Shown here one piece after another: positions 33,212 to 38,586 of a stretch of 64,000 nucleotides of DNA. Below the pieces are notes generated by a model. It did no database searches and was not told the origin of the DNA. It saw only the letters and a list, made by a program, of their open reading frames with translations. The number at the start of each line of letters is the position of its first letter. Position 1 is the stretch's first letter. A program made the translations under genes and the position numbers. The DNA is from Heterobilharzia americana. Its lineage: Eukaryota; Platyhelminthes; Trematoda; Strigeidida; Schistosomatidae. The stretch is from contig OX104127.1 of the NCBI GenBank assembly GCA_944470555.2, positions 68,409,646 through 68,473,645 on the forward strand, read 5' to 3'.

Positions 33212-35781
33212 ATTGTCATCGGTGACAGCTTTTGGTTGTCGTTGGGGGGTAGGCATTCAATAGATTCAACTTTTTTCTTCTGACTTTTCAGGAGTAACTA
33301 TGCCTTTTGTCTGAGTTACATAACTCCACTTATTAACCGGCAGACTGTTTTCCACGATAGGTGACTTTGGCATAGCATGGAGATTTCAGTCCAGAGTAGT
33401 TATTTAAATGTCCACTGATAGCGCAATAGAATAATTCGCCGCGGTTTTTATGATGATTATGTTTGTTAAAGATTTGAGTAATTGTGAAGTTAAATATTCG
33501 CTTAATGTACAGTATTTTTCTTAACCAAAGAGAATATGAACAGTTGATTATCAGTCTAAGCACTAGGCTTTCAGTTCACGTATCACAATTCTGCAACACG
33601 CTTCATTTAGAAGCTATTGGAACCTTTGGATGATATCAAATAGCGAATTCATTGCCTGTTGGATGTTAGTTTATTACTTCAGTAGTATTGTATATGGGAA
33701 AAGAGTTTTCGGTCAATTTCGTTACATATCATCCGAAATTTAACATGTGTCACTGTTGGGAAAGTTTTAAGACCTAAACGTTTCTTTAAGACAGAAAGTC
33801 TGTATACAAGTAGTGCCATCAGTATTATGTATAGTTTTCTAAACTTAATGGAAAGACGCAATCCGAAGTCTTTCCAAACCTCATGAATAAGAAAACTCAT
33901 TCGAGACTATTTTTTTGTCTGCTATATCATTCCACTTAGAATAATCAAAAAATACCGTTTACATTTCTGGTCGGCAGTCCTCATGAGTCCCTAACAGAAT
34001 CAGCTTTTCGTTCAACAATGAAATATATGGAGGAAGTTGATCCCAAGCACATCTCAGGTTTTGTGGATTATTGTCTTCGTAATGCAGGTAATACTCGTTG
34101 AATTTAATGTCTATATTTTTTTGTTTTTGTGTTCTGAATAAATAATTCTTTATATACTATGAACACTAGGAACTGTTTACTGTTTCATTATGGAATATTA
34201 TGCTACAGTTTTCGTATGTGTGCTCATATATACTGAAGTGACTTGGGCATGTATTTCTCATGCTGAACCACCACCTGCCTTAATGTGCCATGCTAGAGGG
34301 AAGGTGGATTAGGTCGCCTGAGGGTTCAGAGTAGCCAGACCAAGACATAACACGAATCCGTACAGTCCCCAACTATCAATCCAAACCGTGTTGGGAGATG
34401 TAAACTGCTTCGTATCTTAATATTGTTTGAAGCTTGAATATATGCGCTATTCGTTATCTTTAAACTTTTTATTTTCTTACACAGCTTGGTCTAGTTTGAT
34501 ATCACTTATTCTATCCATTTTTTTGTATACTACTGTGAAGTGTGCAAGTTGAACCGATGCACATGTATACGAGATTCCATGTTGACCTTGTCTCTTTCTC
34601 CCTTTAAAGTTCTACATTTATTCGTTTGTCTGTCTATGTCAAGAACCTGAAAAATTATTCTGTTATATATCTTGTATATGTTATTTTCTATTTTTCGTTT
34701 TCTATCCACAGCCTTATCAAACGATGAGACCAATCTCTTTCAATTAATACGTGCAACTGTATCACCACCGTACAATATGGAGTTGTCAGAAGTTTGTATC
34801 CTACCTACTCTTCAAGTATTATGCAATCGTTTAGAACAGTGTAAAACGGTAATTTCCAACTCCATTTTTTGATGATATTAATGACTTCGTTTTACGTGAT
34901 ATTTGCCTTTTTCTGGCAGCATCCAAGTCTTTTCGTTTACAGACTGCGATCGTTCATCTCATCTGCTCAGTCTTTTGACGATCATTGTGTGGGGTTCGAC
35001 GGTATCCTAACCGTGTTTGATAAAGATCTTTCGGTCAATGGCATGTTACTGATATATGCTTGTGGTGGATATATACAGTTATATGTGAACTGACTTTTGC
35101 ACGATAACCTTGGACTTCACCCCTGAGGGTCTCTCAGTCCTTCGAAAACAGAAAGAAGCGGCAAAAACGATAAAGGTTTATTGTCAAGTCAAACGTGTAC
35201 AAAAAGTCATGGCGTACATACATTTTTGATGGCTTAAGTGTGTTCTACGCTTTTCCAGAAAGTCCTCTAGCTAGTCTGACAGTCATACATTAGATCACGT
35301 GGTTCTTCGCGAAGGTTCAGCATGCTATAATTGACTGTGAAAGCTTTCCAGGGAATTCCATGCTTCTTTGATGTGTCTAGGAAATATTGTTGCACTGCAT
35401 AATAGTTTTGTGGCTTCAGGTGACGTTCTTTCGCTTATCCTAGTTTTTACTGAAGATACTTCAGTCACTAAGATTTTGTTAGAGGGTATTTCAGGTGTTT
35501 TTTTACATTCAGGATGGGATCATGTGCTTCATATTCGCTTTTATTAAACTGATTTGTTGTAAAGCAACTAATCCCTTTGATAAATTTAAACAGCGTAATG
35601 AGAAGACGAAGATTATCTGAAACACGTGATGTATTAGCGCTATACTATTCGAACAATCTGATCACACATGGACTTATTGTAATTTTTTCCTTTGTTTCAG
35701 TTGCCTGAAGATGTACTACAAGCAACGGGGTCATTAGTTCAAGTTTACAATTCATCATTGAACAACAAAGCAACGAACTGA
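646..35781 (+). CDS. LRPPRC/bsf-like mitochondrial PPR protein, 22-exon gene model
   Basis: Multi-exon host gene that I assembled by eye from open stretches with consensus splice borders. Exons: 646-1086, 1213-1299, 9265-9534, 9593-9728, 10096-10281, 10417-10501, 11138-11215, 13557-13675, 15424-15609, 17623-17850, 18931-18993, 20034-20080, 21645-21685, 22443-22495, 24215-24264, 27506-27576, 27683-27815, 29045-29208, 30813-30961, 33940-34087, 34712-34848, 35701-35781. They total 2953 nt, about 984 residues. All junctions keep frame except exon 1 to 2. The N terminus (MSGLLRFGARLLFSSRAVSK) is basic and free of acidic residues, like a mitochondrial presequence. Exons 1-3 carry PPR-type helices with the turn signature DAGIIPNV and YGLKPNVYIY. 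The rest is helical without a motif I can name. LRPPRC-family proteins stabilise mitochondrial mRNAs; length and layout fit that family best, but another PPR protein is possible. Confidence 0.6.
1213..1299 (+). CDS. Exon 2: PPR repeat
   Basis: Acceptor TTTTAG ends at 1212 and donor GTGAGT starts at 1300. It reads AILRLLREYGLKPNVYIYCQ then ILHGYVKAG, a clear PPR-type helix pair, ending in phase 2. It needs two bases from the preceding exon to be in frame, but exon 1 as called ends in phase 0 (see findings). Confidence 0.7.
1300..2334. other. Intron 2, 5' part, unassigned
   Basis: A minus-strand open frame of 118 codons (1382-1738) has no motif I recognise and is interrupted on both sides. Probably an old repeat. 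Nothing else is supported. Confidence 0.3.
2335..2760 (+). mobile_element. RTE-type LINE relic, RT fragment
   Basis: Degraded reverse-transcriptase palm. The stretch at 2410-2490 aligns by eye with the better copy at 40740-40830 (catalytic FLDLKAAFDSVDRE region, here with DQKAGFDPVD). Positions 2700-2735 match the LEYADDIVL box but read NYTDDIV. Gaps and stops throughout. Confidence 0.55.
3090..6250 (+). mobile_element. RTE-type LINE, near full-length, dead
   Basis: Order along the strand: an endonuclease start (KLHIGAFNARTLRQLS at about 3180-3233), a degraded endonuclease to about 4000, the pre-RT region with GRAAGPDGLVPEVFKDGG (about 4608-4665), the RT palm with ADDIVLLGEDTDKVQSL (about 5280-5330), then a C-terminal part with SLKVEDLRRLQVFDD (about 5655-5700). 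It ends in the family's 3' tail at 6197-6251. Many stops and frameshifts. Inserted in intron 2 in the same direction as the host gene. Confidence 0.7.
6197..6346. repeat. Inverted repeat of two LINE 3' tails
   Basis: Arms 6197-6251 and 6292-6346, 55 nt each with about nine mismatches and a 40-nt loop. Formed by convergent insertion of two RTE LINEs with the same tail, so RNA from either strand could fold here. Confidence 0.7.
6280..8290 (-). mobile_element. RTE-type LINE, minus strand
   Basis: Reverse complement of the same family. 5' to 3' on the minus strand: pre-RT with HEVEKAVSNLKRCKALRPD (about 8000-7940), SLIIPVHRR and the following RT segment (about 7855-7500), C-terminal region (about 7000-6600), and the 3' tail at 6346-6292. 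It meets the preceding element tail-to-tail. The segment 7510-7857 is almost identical to the reverse complement of 11615-11962. Confidence 0.7.
7510..7857. repeat. Inverted repeat arm, intron 2 (partner 11615-11962)
   Basis: 348 nt pairing with 11615-11962 at a constant coordinate sum of 19472. I see one difference (T/C) in the parts compared. Both arms are the RT segment of RTE LINEs in opposite orientation, one on each side of exons 3-7. Confidence 0.8.
8291..9264. other. Intron 2, 3' part
   Basis: AT-rich, no recognisable repeat or coding content up to the exon 3 acceptor. Confidence 0.4.
9265..9534 (+). CDS. Exon 3: PPR-like helices
   Basis: Acceptor TTTTTCAG, donor GTATAT. The phase agrees with exon 2 (GG+G). 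It reads LPEEVSSTQEILSQIGLWPS, then SAYEALSSAYADLGDEQSVL and on to QIRIKMQHVAR, a helical-repeat pattern. Separated from exon 2 by about 8 kb of intron filled with RTE LINE relics. Confidence 0.75.
9593..9728 (+). CDS. Exon 4
   Basis: Two AGs lie close together (…TCAGTTAG). Only the second keeps frame, because the first would give an immediate TAG. It reads GVIQQINMVKLSPSLPEEPQ, ending TQ before donor GTTGTG. The intron before it is only 58 nt. Phases on both sides match, which is the main support. Confidence 0.55.
10096..10281 (+). CDS. Exon 5: helical repeat
   Basis: Acceptor TTTCACAG, donor GTGAGT, phase 0 on both sides. It reads MLELLHVVEDPHYQLYAKDT, then VKVLLAMGRLAAALKIFEKL, typical alpha-alpha repeat spacing. 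Confidence 0.8.
10417..10501 (+). CDS. Exon 6
   Basis: Acceptor CTTACTAG, donor GTAAGT, starts in phase 0 and ends in phase 1. It reads DIESLEPFWHVANLDSEQLK then VIRSKCQL. The preceding intron is 135 nt. Confidence 0.75.
11138..11215 (+). CDS. Exon 7
   Basis: Acceptor TTTTTTCAG, donor GTCAGT. Enters in phase 1 and leaves in phase 1. It reads LNRKSKSSNSLFSRFQRRID then DNDVE, a Ser/Lys/Arg-rich hydrophilic linker. Confidence 0.7.
11610..13040 (+). mobile_element. RTE-type LINE, 5'-truncated, in intron 7
   Basis: Starts inside the RT region at LIIPVHRREE, carries RT relics (NFVIDVLTDIILGMSD; EYVDDSVLLGEDANK, with YVDD in place of YADD) and runs to the 3' end at about 13035. Several stops. 11615-11962 and 12402-13029 each have near-identical inverted partners, in introns 2 and 9 respectively. 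Confidence 0.7.
12402..13029. repeat. Inverted repeat arm, intron 7 (partner 16273-16900)
   Basis: 628 nt pairing without indels with 16273-16900 (coordinate sum 29302) and only a few mismatches seen, mostly at the 12402 end. The two arms flank exons 8 and 9. Confidence 0.8.
13041..13335 (+). mobile_element. RTE-type LINE 3' relic
   Basis: Degraded match to the C-terminal LINE segment (compare 41440-41650 in the better copy): the RLQVFDHRCLRSIG region survives as GFRYLTKTVYASQS-type readings with stops. Directly follows the previous element. Confidence 0.5.
13557..13675 (+). CDS. Exon 8
   Basis: Acceptor TTTGTTGTAG, donor GTAATT, ends in phase 0. It reads AFDILRGISVREKTFGFVSI then AEKLADMGYSLVNVLERIE, helical. 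A (TA)n tract starts about 50 nt after the donor. Confidence 0.8.
13676..15423. other. Intron 8 with (TA)n tract and SINE-like repeat
   Basis: A (TA)n microsatellite covers about 13718-13770. About 15000-15170 holds a dispersed SINE-like sequence (listed separately). The rest is AT-rich with no coding signal. Confidence 0.5.
15002..15170 (+). repeat. SINE-like dispersed repeat
   Basis: Contains GGATTCAAACCCTACTCCAC, a B-box-like tRNA promoter motif followed by CACCTACCAA and AGGCCAGGTAGTATCATTAG. Diverged relatives at 26480-26620 and 27080-27235 share the same order of blocks, including the CCCATTGC…GCAC part. Confidence 0.45.
15424..15609 (+). CDS. Exon 9
   Basis: Acceptor TTCTTTTAG, donor GTAAGC, phase 0 throughout (62 codons). 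It reads NPVVNESLVFGYVFNKLSSL to IRFANRNVEKL. The frame stays open past the donor to about 15726, so intron retention would give a short alternative C terminus. Confidence 0.8.
15610..16272. other. Intron 9, 5' part
   Basis: The exon 9 frame stays open to about 15726. Nothing else is recognised before the LINE. Confidence 0.4.
16273..16900 (-). mobile_element. RTE-type LINE 3' end, intron 9
   Basis: 5'-truncated minus-strand copy. It is nearly the exact reverse complement of 12402-13029, and its 3' end (16273) matches the end at 13029 in the intron 7 copy, as expected for a recent LINE insertion. A short (TA)n tract follows at about 17140-17170. Confidence 0.75.
16901..17622. other. Intron 9, 3' part
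   Basis: Contains the (TA)n tract near 17140-17170. No coding signal seen. Confidence 0.4.
17623..17850 (+). CDS. Exon 10 (probable)
   Basis: Acceptor TTATAATTTCAG, donor GTAAGG, exactly 76 codons in phase 0, matching both neighbours. It reads LLSILSVSNLSEIMIHKKCT to NIIIQLLADVCVHH and joins exon 11 (KITFGRDNWL) naturally. Less certain than its neighbours because no PPR signature is visible. Confidence 0.65.
17851..18930. other. Intron 10
   Basis: AT-rich. Around 18700-18840 there is a weakly SINE-like stretch with a GAGTTCGAAC motif. No coding signal. Confidence 0.35.
18931..18993 (+). CDS. Exon 11
   Basis: Acceptor CATCTTGCAG, donor GTATGT, 21 codons, phase 0. It reads KITFGRDNWLLLAMKNADVS then E. 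Confidence 0.75.
19050..19705 (+). mobile_element. RTE-type LINE 3' end, mosaic, intron 11
   Basis: Same 3' segment as 12400-13036. From about 19470 to 19705 it is almost identical to 12800-13036, whereas 19050-19460 is clearly more diverged from 12420-12790. Confidence 0.7.
20034..20080 (+). CDS. Exon 12
   Basis: Acceptor CTTATCTAG, donor GTAAGT, 47 nt ending in phase 2. It reads DVIQNLASSLTTSRN. Confidence 0.7.
20545..21115 (-). mobile_element. RTE-type LINE relic, other subfamily
   Basis: Minus strand reads MFGHRNLRRIACIQCQHHIN then HRLRWFGYVLRIS, the C-terminal LINE signature (compare LHRLRWLGHVLRMPS at about 41625). The upstream part (21115-20900) matches the post-RT CKLLW…FLYLGS region in broken frames. 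Confidence 0.6.
21116..22442. other. Introns 12-13 sequence
   Basis: Apart from exon 13 (21645-21685) it is AT-rich with no repeat or RNA gene recognised. Confidence 0.35.
21645..21685 (+). CDS. Exon 13 (small)
   Basis: A 41-nt exon with acceptor AAATTTAG and donor GTAAGT. It reads FADVCTLFSGPPA. Phase 2 in and phase 1 out, matching both neighbours. Confidence 0.65.
22443..22495 (+). CDS. Exon 14 (small)
   Basis: Acceptor ATTGTCAAG, donor GTATGT, 53 nt, enters in phase 1 and ends in phase 0. It reads SSKSKLKENETFPLVDSI. Confidence 0.65.
22496..23109. other. Intron 14, 5' part
   Basis: Short open frames on both strands at 22938-23204 have no recognisable content. Otherwise AT-rich. Confidence 0.35.
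23110..23330 (-). mobile_element. RTE-type LINE tail and C-terminal relic
   Basis: The minus strand reads ALLYGYETWLLQVENKQKLY, the LINE C-terminal box. It is preceded on the same strand by a diverged copy of the family's 3' tail (23320-23255). Confidence 0.55.
23331..24214. other. Intron 14, 3' part
   Basis: About 23620-23700 has a GGTTCGAAATCC motif like the SINE-like repeats. Nothing else recognised. Confidence 0.35.
24215..24264 (+). CDS. Exon 15 (small)
   Basis: Acceptor TATTTTGCAG, donor GTGAGG, 50 nt ending in phase 2. It reads NVFITEPLLKVAESLV. Confidence 0.7.
24799..24868. repeat. (TA)n microsatellite, intron 15
   Basis: About 70 nt of uninterrupted TA repeat. Confidence 0.95.
25520..26110 (+). 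mobile_element. Penelope-like element, 3' part with GIY-YIG domain
   Basis: Readings in two adjacent frames at 25523-25784 belong to the region between RT and endonuclease. Then about 25785-25880 gives FTCSCGASYIGRTKNTLSKR, the GIY-YIG signature of Penelope endonucleases (C-x-C-G, YIGRT, R). It continues to VHRVRW- and EALAIHQFKPDLC-type C-terminal readings (25980-26105). A stop breaks the frame at about 25783. Same strand as the host gene, in intron 15. Confidence 0.7.
26111..27505. other. Intron 15, 3' part with SINE-like repeats
   Basis: Two SINE-like repeats (26480-26620 and 27080-27235), a (GA)n run at about 27053-27068, otherwise AT-rich. Confidence 0.45.
27506..27576 (+). CDS. Exon 16
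   Basis: Acceptor ATTAAACAG, donor GTGAGT, phase 2 in and phase 1 out. It reads LQKEDPIVCDEKLADIRKSW then RLE. Confidence 0.75.
27683..27815 (+). CDS. Exon 17: helical repeat
   Basis: Acceptor CATTACCTAG, donor GTAAGT. It reads KVALLFNLANFGAEDLIERV, then IQTITNTNDNSKYKLLKDLA and HLI, resembling PPR/TPR-like helix pairs. Phase 1 in, phase 2 out. Confidence 0.8.
27970..28571. repeat. Foldback element with about 190-nt terminal inverted repeats
   Basis: Arms 27970-28164 and 28381-28571 are roughly 88% identical in reverse complement, with a central unique part of about 215 nt. The arms contain ATAACGTTTCGG and CATTCTTC-type blocks. No open frame. Fits a MITE or foldback element, or a head-to-head pair of Penelope termini. 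In intron 17. A partial relative of the right arm lies at about 30230-30350. Confidence 0.65.
28893..28957. repeat. (TA)n microsatellite, intron 17
   Basis: About 65 nt of TA repeat, ending about 90 nt before exon 18. Confidence 0.95.
29045..29208 (+). CDS. Exon 18
   Basis: Acceptor CTATTGTAG, donor GTAAGT, phase 2 in and phase 1 out. It reads VCSESEDNKVEAPESVKEVI, then KSLRSRSVEELLYTLKGPHT and on to WPVDHISD. A (TA)n tract lies about 90 nt upstream. Confidence 0.8.
29715..30055 (+). mobile_element. RTE-type LINE 3' end, intron 18
   Basis: Matches the last part of the LINE C-terminal region and 3' UTR (compare 12730-13036): GGAACCAATGGTTGAAGACG, GGGGCAAATGTATTCACTC and the tail TTCCTCGTTGATTTTGTC. 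Confidence 0.65.
30056..30812. other. Intron 18, 3' part
   Basis: About 30230-30350 resembles the right arm of the foldback element (shared CTTTCCAGTAAGT…ACTTCTTC block). No coding signal before exon 19. Confidence 0.4.
30813..30961 (+). CDS. Exon 19
   Basis: Tandem acceptor TTTTACAGGTAG. The second AG (30811-30812) is the one that keeps frame with exon 18. It reads KLRISVSLIFLVIDVTNKVS then ECRLKSFALQLAGILINRGL, ending LLP at donor GTACGT in phase 0. Confidence 0.75.
31069..31165. repeat. Degenerate (ATCT)n array at the LINE B 3' end
   Basis: Tetranucleotide-like CTAT/ATCT repeats replace the normal 3' terminus of the minus-strand LINE that follows. Homology to the other arm stops at 31166. 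Confidence 0.8.
31166..33148 (-). mobile_element. Young RTE LINE (SR2-like), copy B, 5'-truncated, intron 19
   Basis: Minus strand, 5' at the (TA)n tract (33148). It carries RT with FIDFEKAFDSVDREVIWQLL (about 32230-32170), GVRQGCLLSPMILLIVVDWI (about 32060-32000), the catalytic box LDFTDDLCLMS (F-T-D-D, about 31930-31895) and a C-terminal RRKCRWLGHTLRR segment (about 31360-31320). Frameshifts and stops disable it. SR2 is the schistosome RTE family I think of; the assignment is tentative. Near-identical inverted copy at 61312-63294. Confidence 0.75.
33149..33207. repeat. (TA)n microsatellite at the LINE B 5' junction
   Basis: About 58 nt of TA here. The matching tract in the other arm is 21 nt shorter (about 61277-61311), which shifts the pairing sum from 94481 to 94460. 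Confidence 0.9.
33940..34087 (+). CDS. Exon 20
   Basis: Acceptor ATTCCACTTAG, donor GTAATA, phase 0 in and phase 1 out. It reads NNQKIPFTFLVGSPHESLTE, then SAFRSTMKYMEEVDPKHISG and FVDYCLRNA. An internal GGCAG could pass for an acceptor but breaks frame. This exon also lies, inverted, at 60394-60541. Confidence 0.75.
34240..34605 (+). mobile_element. RTE-type LINE 3' end, intron 20
   Basis: Diverged LINE 3' end: CATGCTGAACCACCACCTGC, then CCATGCTAGAGGGAAGGTGG, and a tail with GTGCAAGTTGAACCGATGCA. Duplicated on the minus strand at 59876-60241. Confidence 0.6.
34712..34848 (+). CDS. Exon 21
   Basis: Acceptor CTATCCACAG, donor GTAATT, phase 1 in and phase 0 out. It reads LSNDETNLFQLIRATVSPPY, then NMELSEVCILPTLQVLCNRL and EQCKT. 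Duplicated inverted at 59633-59769. Confidence 0.8.
34849..35700. other. Intron 21
   Basis: Contains a 74-codon open frame (34869-35093) without recognisable content. A minus-strand stretch around 35170-35200 has an AATAAA-like motif. No repeat family identified. Confidence 0.35.
35701..35781 (+). CDS. Exon 22: C terminus and stop
   Basis: Acceptor TTGTTTCAG. It reads LPEDVLQATGSLVQVYNSSL then NNKATN and TGA at 35779-35781. Duplicated inverted at 58700-58780. Confidence 0.8.
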   Translation: MPEDVLQATGSLVQVYNSSLNNKATN

Positions 35782-35784
35782 ATG

Positions 35785-36868
35785 ATGTACTCTTATTGCA
35801 AATTTCTGCCGTTTTCGTTTGGAAGATCGTGATATAGCTGTCCTGTTTATTTAGGTGGACTTAGTTATCATCTTGTGAAATAAATCGTTTAATTAGGTTG
35901 ATTCCTACCTATTCTACTCTCATAACTTAATTTATTGACTATTCGACATGTGATTTTGCTGTTGGAGATTCTCTTGGCTATGATCACGCCTGTAGATTGA
36001 TGGCGTAACTTTTTCTCTTCGTGTTGCAGTTGAATCGCCCAGTGTGTAATTCTGTAGTTTGTATTCGTTTCATTGCTACCGCAACATCTCTCGCTGTAAG
36101 GCACTCCTCTCGATACCGTGATATGTTGTAGGTGTCATTTAATGTGTGTACATTTCGAAACTCGCTGATTAAAACCTCTGTACTCTGTCAACTCTTTTCG
36201 ACTTACTGTGCGAAGTTATTCTATCCGACACCACATACGCTTTTGAAGATGATCAGTTTTCAAACTTGCCATTTATTGCCGAAAAAACAACGGGTACCTT
36301 GACCTTCGCTATTAATATGTGCTGCTTTTTAAGGACCCGCATACAAAAAGCGAAGTGCTTGGCTGTTAAATGTAATAGCATGTTCCATATGTGTCTGTCC
36401 GGAGACCCTGTATCAGTCACACTGATTGACTGGATTCCAGATGCCAGTTATTTATCTATCGTTATGTTCGGAGGTTCAGTTCAACTGAAACGTTACTGTC
36501 GAGTATGACACATATTGTAACATCCATCCCTGTTTGTCGACGTCATTTATCCTAGATGTGGGAGGAAGTATATTCATCCGTCACGTAAATGGCTTAAATC
36601 AAGTATGATGGCATCATCTTCCTCGAAGCCACACGGTTGGAGTGTGCAGGTTGGTCGTCTGACTCAAAGGAGAGTGGAAACTATTCTCAATATAGATATG
36701 ACTGAAAACTGTTATACTTTCAGAACGGTTGTGTTTTTGGAACTTTATGGTCATGCAACATTGACCTACTTTCAGCTGCCTGCCTTACAGTCTTCATGTT
36801 TCAGTTTTGTAACTTGCAGGCAACTAAAGCAAACTCAACGCGAACCATATAATTTCCTGGCGGGGAGA
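35785..36868. other. 3' flank of the PPR gene, unassigned
   Basis: Holds an 80-codon frame at 36266-36508 (it ends GGSVQLKRYCRV) and another from 36605. Neither is recognised. Both are copied in the right arm at 57973-58215 and about 57640-57876. Confidence 0.35.
35879..35884 (+). promoter_or_regulatory. AATAAA poly(A) signal of the PPR gene
   Basis: Canonical hexamer about 100 nt after the stop codon, which suits a short 3' UTR. The same hexamer is present inverted at 58597-58602 in the duplicated arm. Confidence 0.6.
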
Positions 36869-38586
36869 TCCCTGGTGAGATTGCATCTGGTCCTGCTTCT
36901 TTCCCGTATTTCAGTAGCCCTATGGCGTTCAGGACTTCGACTTTCGTCGTGTTCACTGGTAGTTCTGTGTCTGCAGGTGGCGGTGGATTCAAGAGCTTTT
37001 TGAAGTGGCCAGCTCATCGTTTCTCTTCCTTGGTAATTATATTTTCTTCATCATCTTTTATTGGTTTCATCGGTATTGATCTCTTCCCTACCAGATAGTA
37101 ACCTGGTTGTTTGATACAATGTTGTCAGGTCTCTCTTACCTGCAGCCTGTTGTGCTCCACTTGCCAGTGTTTCGTAGAAGTGTCTTTTTTCTTTCCGTGC
37201 ACTCTGCTTCACTTCTTTGTTCAGTGTAGTGTTTTGTACACTGTGCTCAGTTCCTCTTGTCGTTGTTCATCCTTGCACTGGTTTATCTTCTGCTTCACCA
37301 TCCTCCTCTCCCTGCTCTACCAGCTTCCATGTGTCCATCGAGATCCATTCCTTATCTTCTTTCTTCTTCCTTCCTAATAGGGTTATACAGGTTTTTTTCA
37401 TATAGTTTTCAAAGAGTTCCAGTACTCATCCATACAGGTTTCTTCAGGGATGCTGCTCGATACCTCCCATTTTGTCTTGACGGCTGACGTGAAGATTTCC
37501 TTTGCACTTTCGTCTTTCAGTTTCCGAGTGTTTTACTTGGACTATGGTCTATCACCAACTTCCTTTAAGGCTTTCAATTTGATTTGGAAGGTTTCTTGCA
37601 CTAGATAGTGGTCTGAGTCTACATCGGCTCCCCTACTTGACCTTGTATCCAGTAGGCTGCGTCTCCACTTTCTTCAAATTGAGATGAAGTCGGTCTGATT
37701 TTTAGTGTAGTGTGTCCTGGTGTCTGGTGAAGTCCATATCGCTTTGTGTATATCCTTGTGCTTGAACACAGTGCCTCCAATCACCAAATCTTTGAATGCA
37801 CAGAATTCTGCAAACATTTCTCCATTCCCGTTCATTTCACCGAGTGCTTCTTGACCCATGGTTAGTTCTCTTCCTGTGTTGTCCGCTCCGAATTTGACAT
37901 TCATATCGCCCATTCGAATTTTGATGTCGCCAGCTGAGGTTTTGTCCAGTGTTGATTGCAGTTGTCTGTGGAATTCCTCCCTCTTCTCTTCATCTGCATT
38001 ATTTGTGGGTGCGTAGTGTGGCACTGTATGATTGTGACTTCCCTTCCTTTTGAGTTGAACCTTGCTGTTATGATCCTGGAGGAGATTGGTTCCCACTGTA
38101 TAAGAGCCTGCGATGCTCTCGGAGACATCATGATAGCCACTCCCTCCGTGTGCTCGTGGTTGTCGTCTGGGTGACAACATCGGAGTAGATTATTGACTCT
38201 CCAGTTGATAGTTGGGAGAGTCCACCTGCTTTCGCAGATTCCTAGCACTTCTATGCTATACCTTCTCATCTCCTTTGCAATCTGGGCGGCCTCACTGGGT
38301 TCAAACATAGTGCGGACATCCCATATCCCCACTTTTACTTTCGCCTTCATCGAGAGAAGACACAGCCAATTGGCTTCCCAAAGGCTTTCACCGACCGGCG
38401 TCATTTCGTCTCTCCGATTCCAGCGAGGAATAAGTTTGATTTTATTTTTTATATTCTGTCTGTGCTTTGAAGTTTCTTCAGCGGTTGGATTGGTTTTACG
38501 CGGTAGGGTTGCTAGCTCTAAGTCCAACCTTCCTTATATACCCGGGCTTAGGACCGGCTAGTAACCAGTGAACTAGTTTACCAGGC
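36869..38586 (-). mobile_element. Young RTE LINE (SR2-like), copy A, 5' part, 3'-truncated
   Basis: Minus strand with the 5' end at 38586 (GCCTGGTAAACTAGTTCACT). Endonuclease motifs: GIWDVRTMFEPSEA and CESRWT (about 38330-38215), GDMNVKFG (about 37905-37880) and TRTHYTKNQTDFISI (about 37720-37675), in two frames with a shift near 38010. The element breaks off at about 36869, before the RT core. Loss of the 3' rather than the 5' end is unusual for a LINE insertion. Confidence 0.75.

Larger units (their letters stand above)
31166..38586. repeat. Left arm of the 7-kb inverted duplication
   Basis: Pairs with 56353-63294. Coordinate sums are constant over long stretches: 94460 (31166-33148), 94481 (33333-36929) and 94939 (37388-38586). 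There is no indel in the 3.2 kb I could test with paired open frames. Fewer than about a dozen substitutions were seen over 7 kb. The arm contains LINE B, exons 20-22, the gene's 3' flank and LINE A. The uninterrupted gene here makes this arm the likely source. Confidence 0.9.

Noticed and set aside
38193..38561. 122-codon plus-strand frame, also at 56378-56746 on the minus strand
   Set aside because: It is antisense to the LINE endonuclease, which explains its openness.
31166..38586. Simple assembly fold-back or haplotype duplication as the explanation of the inverted arms
   Set aside because: The right copy lies between two halves of a Gypsy element and begins at a LINE 5' end, and its LINE has a 3' end absent from the left. 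An artefact would not normally produce this, although only long reads can settle it.
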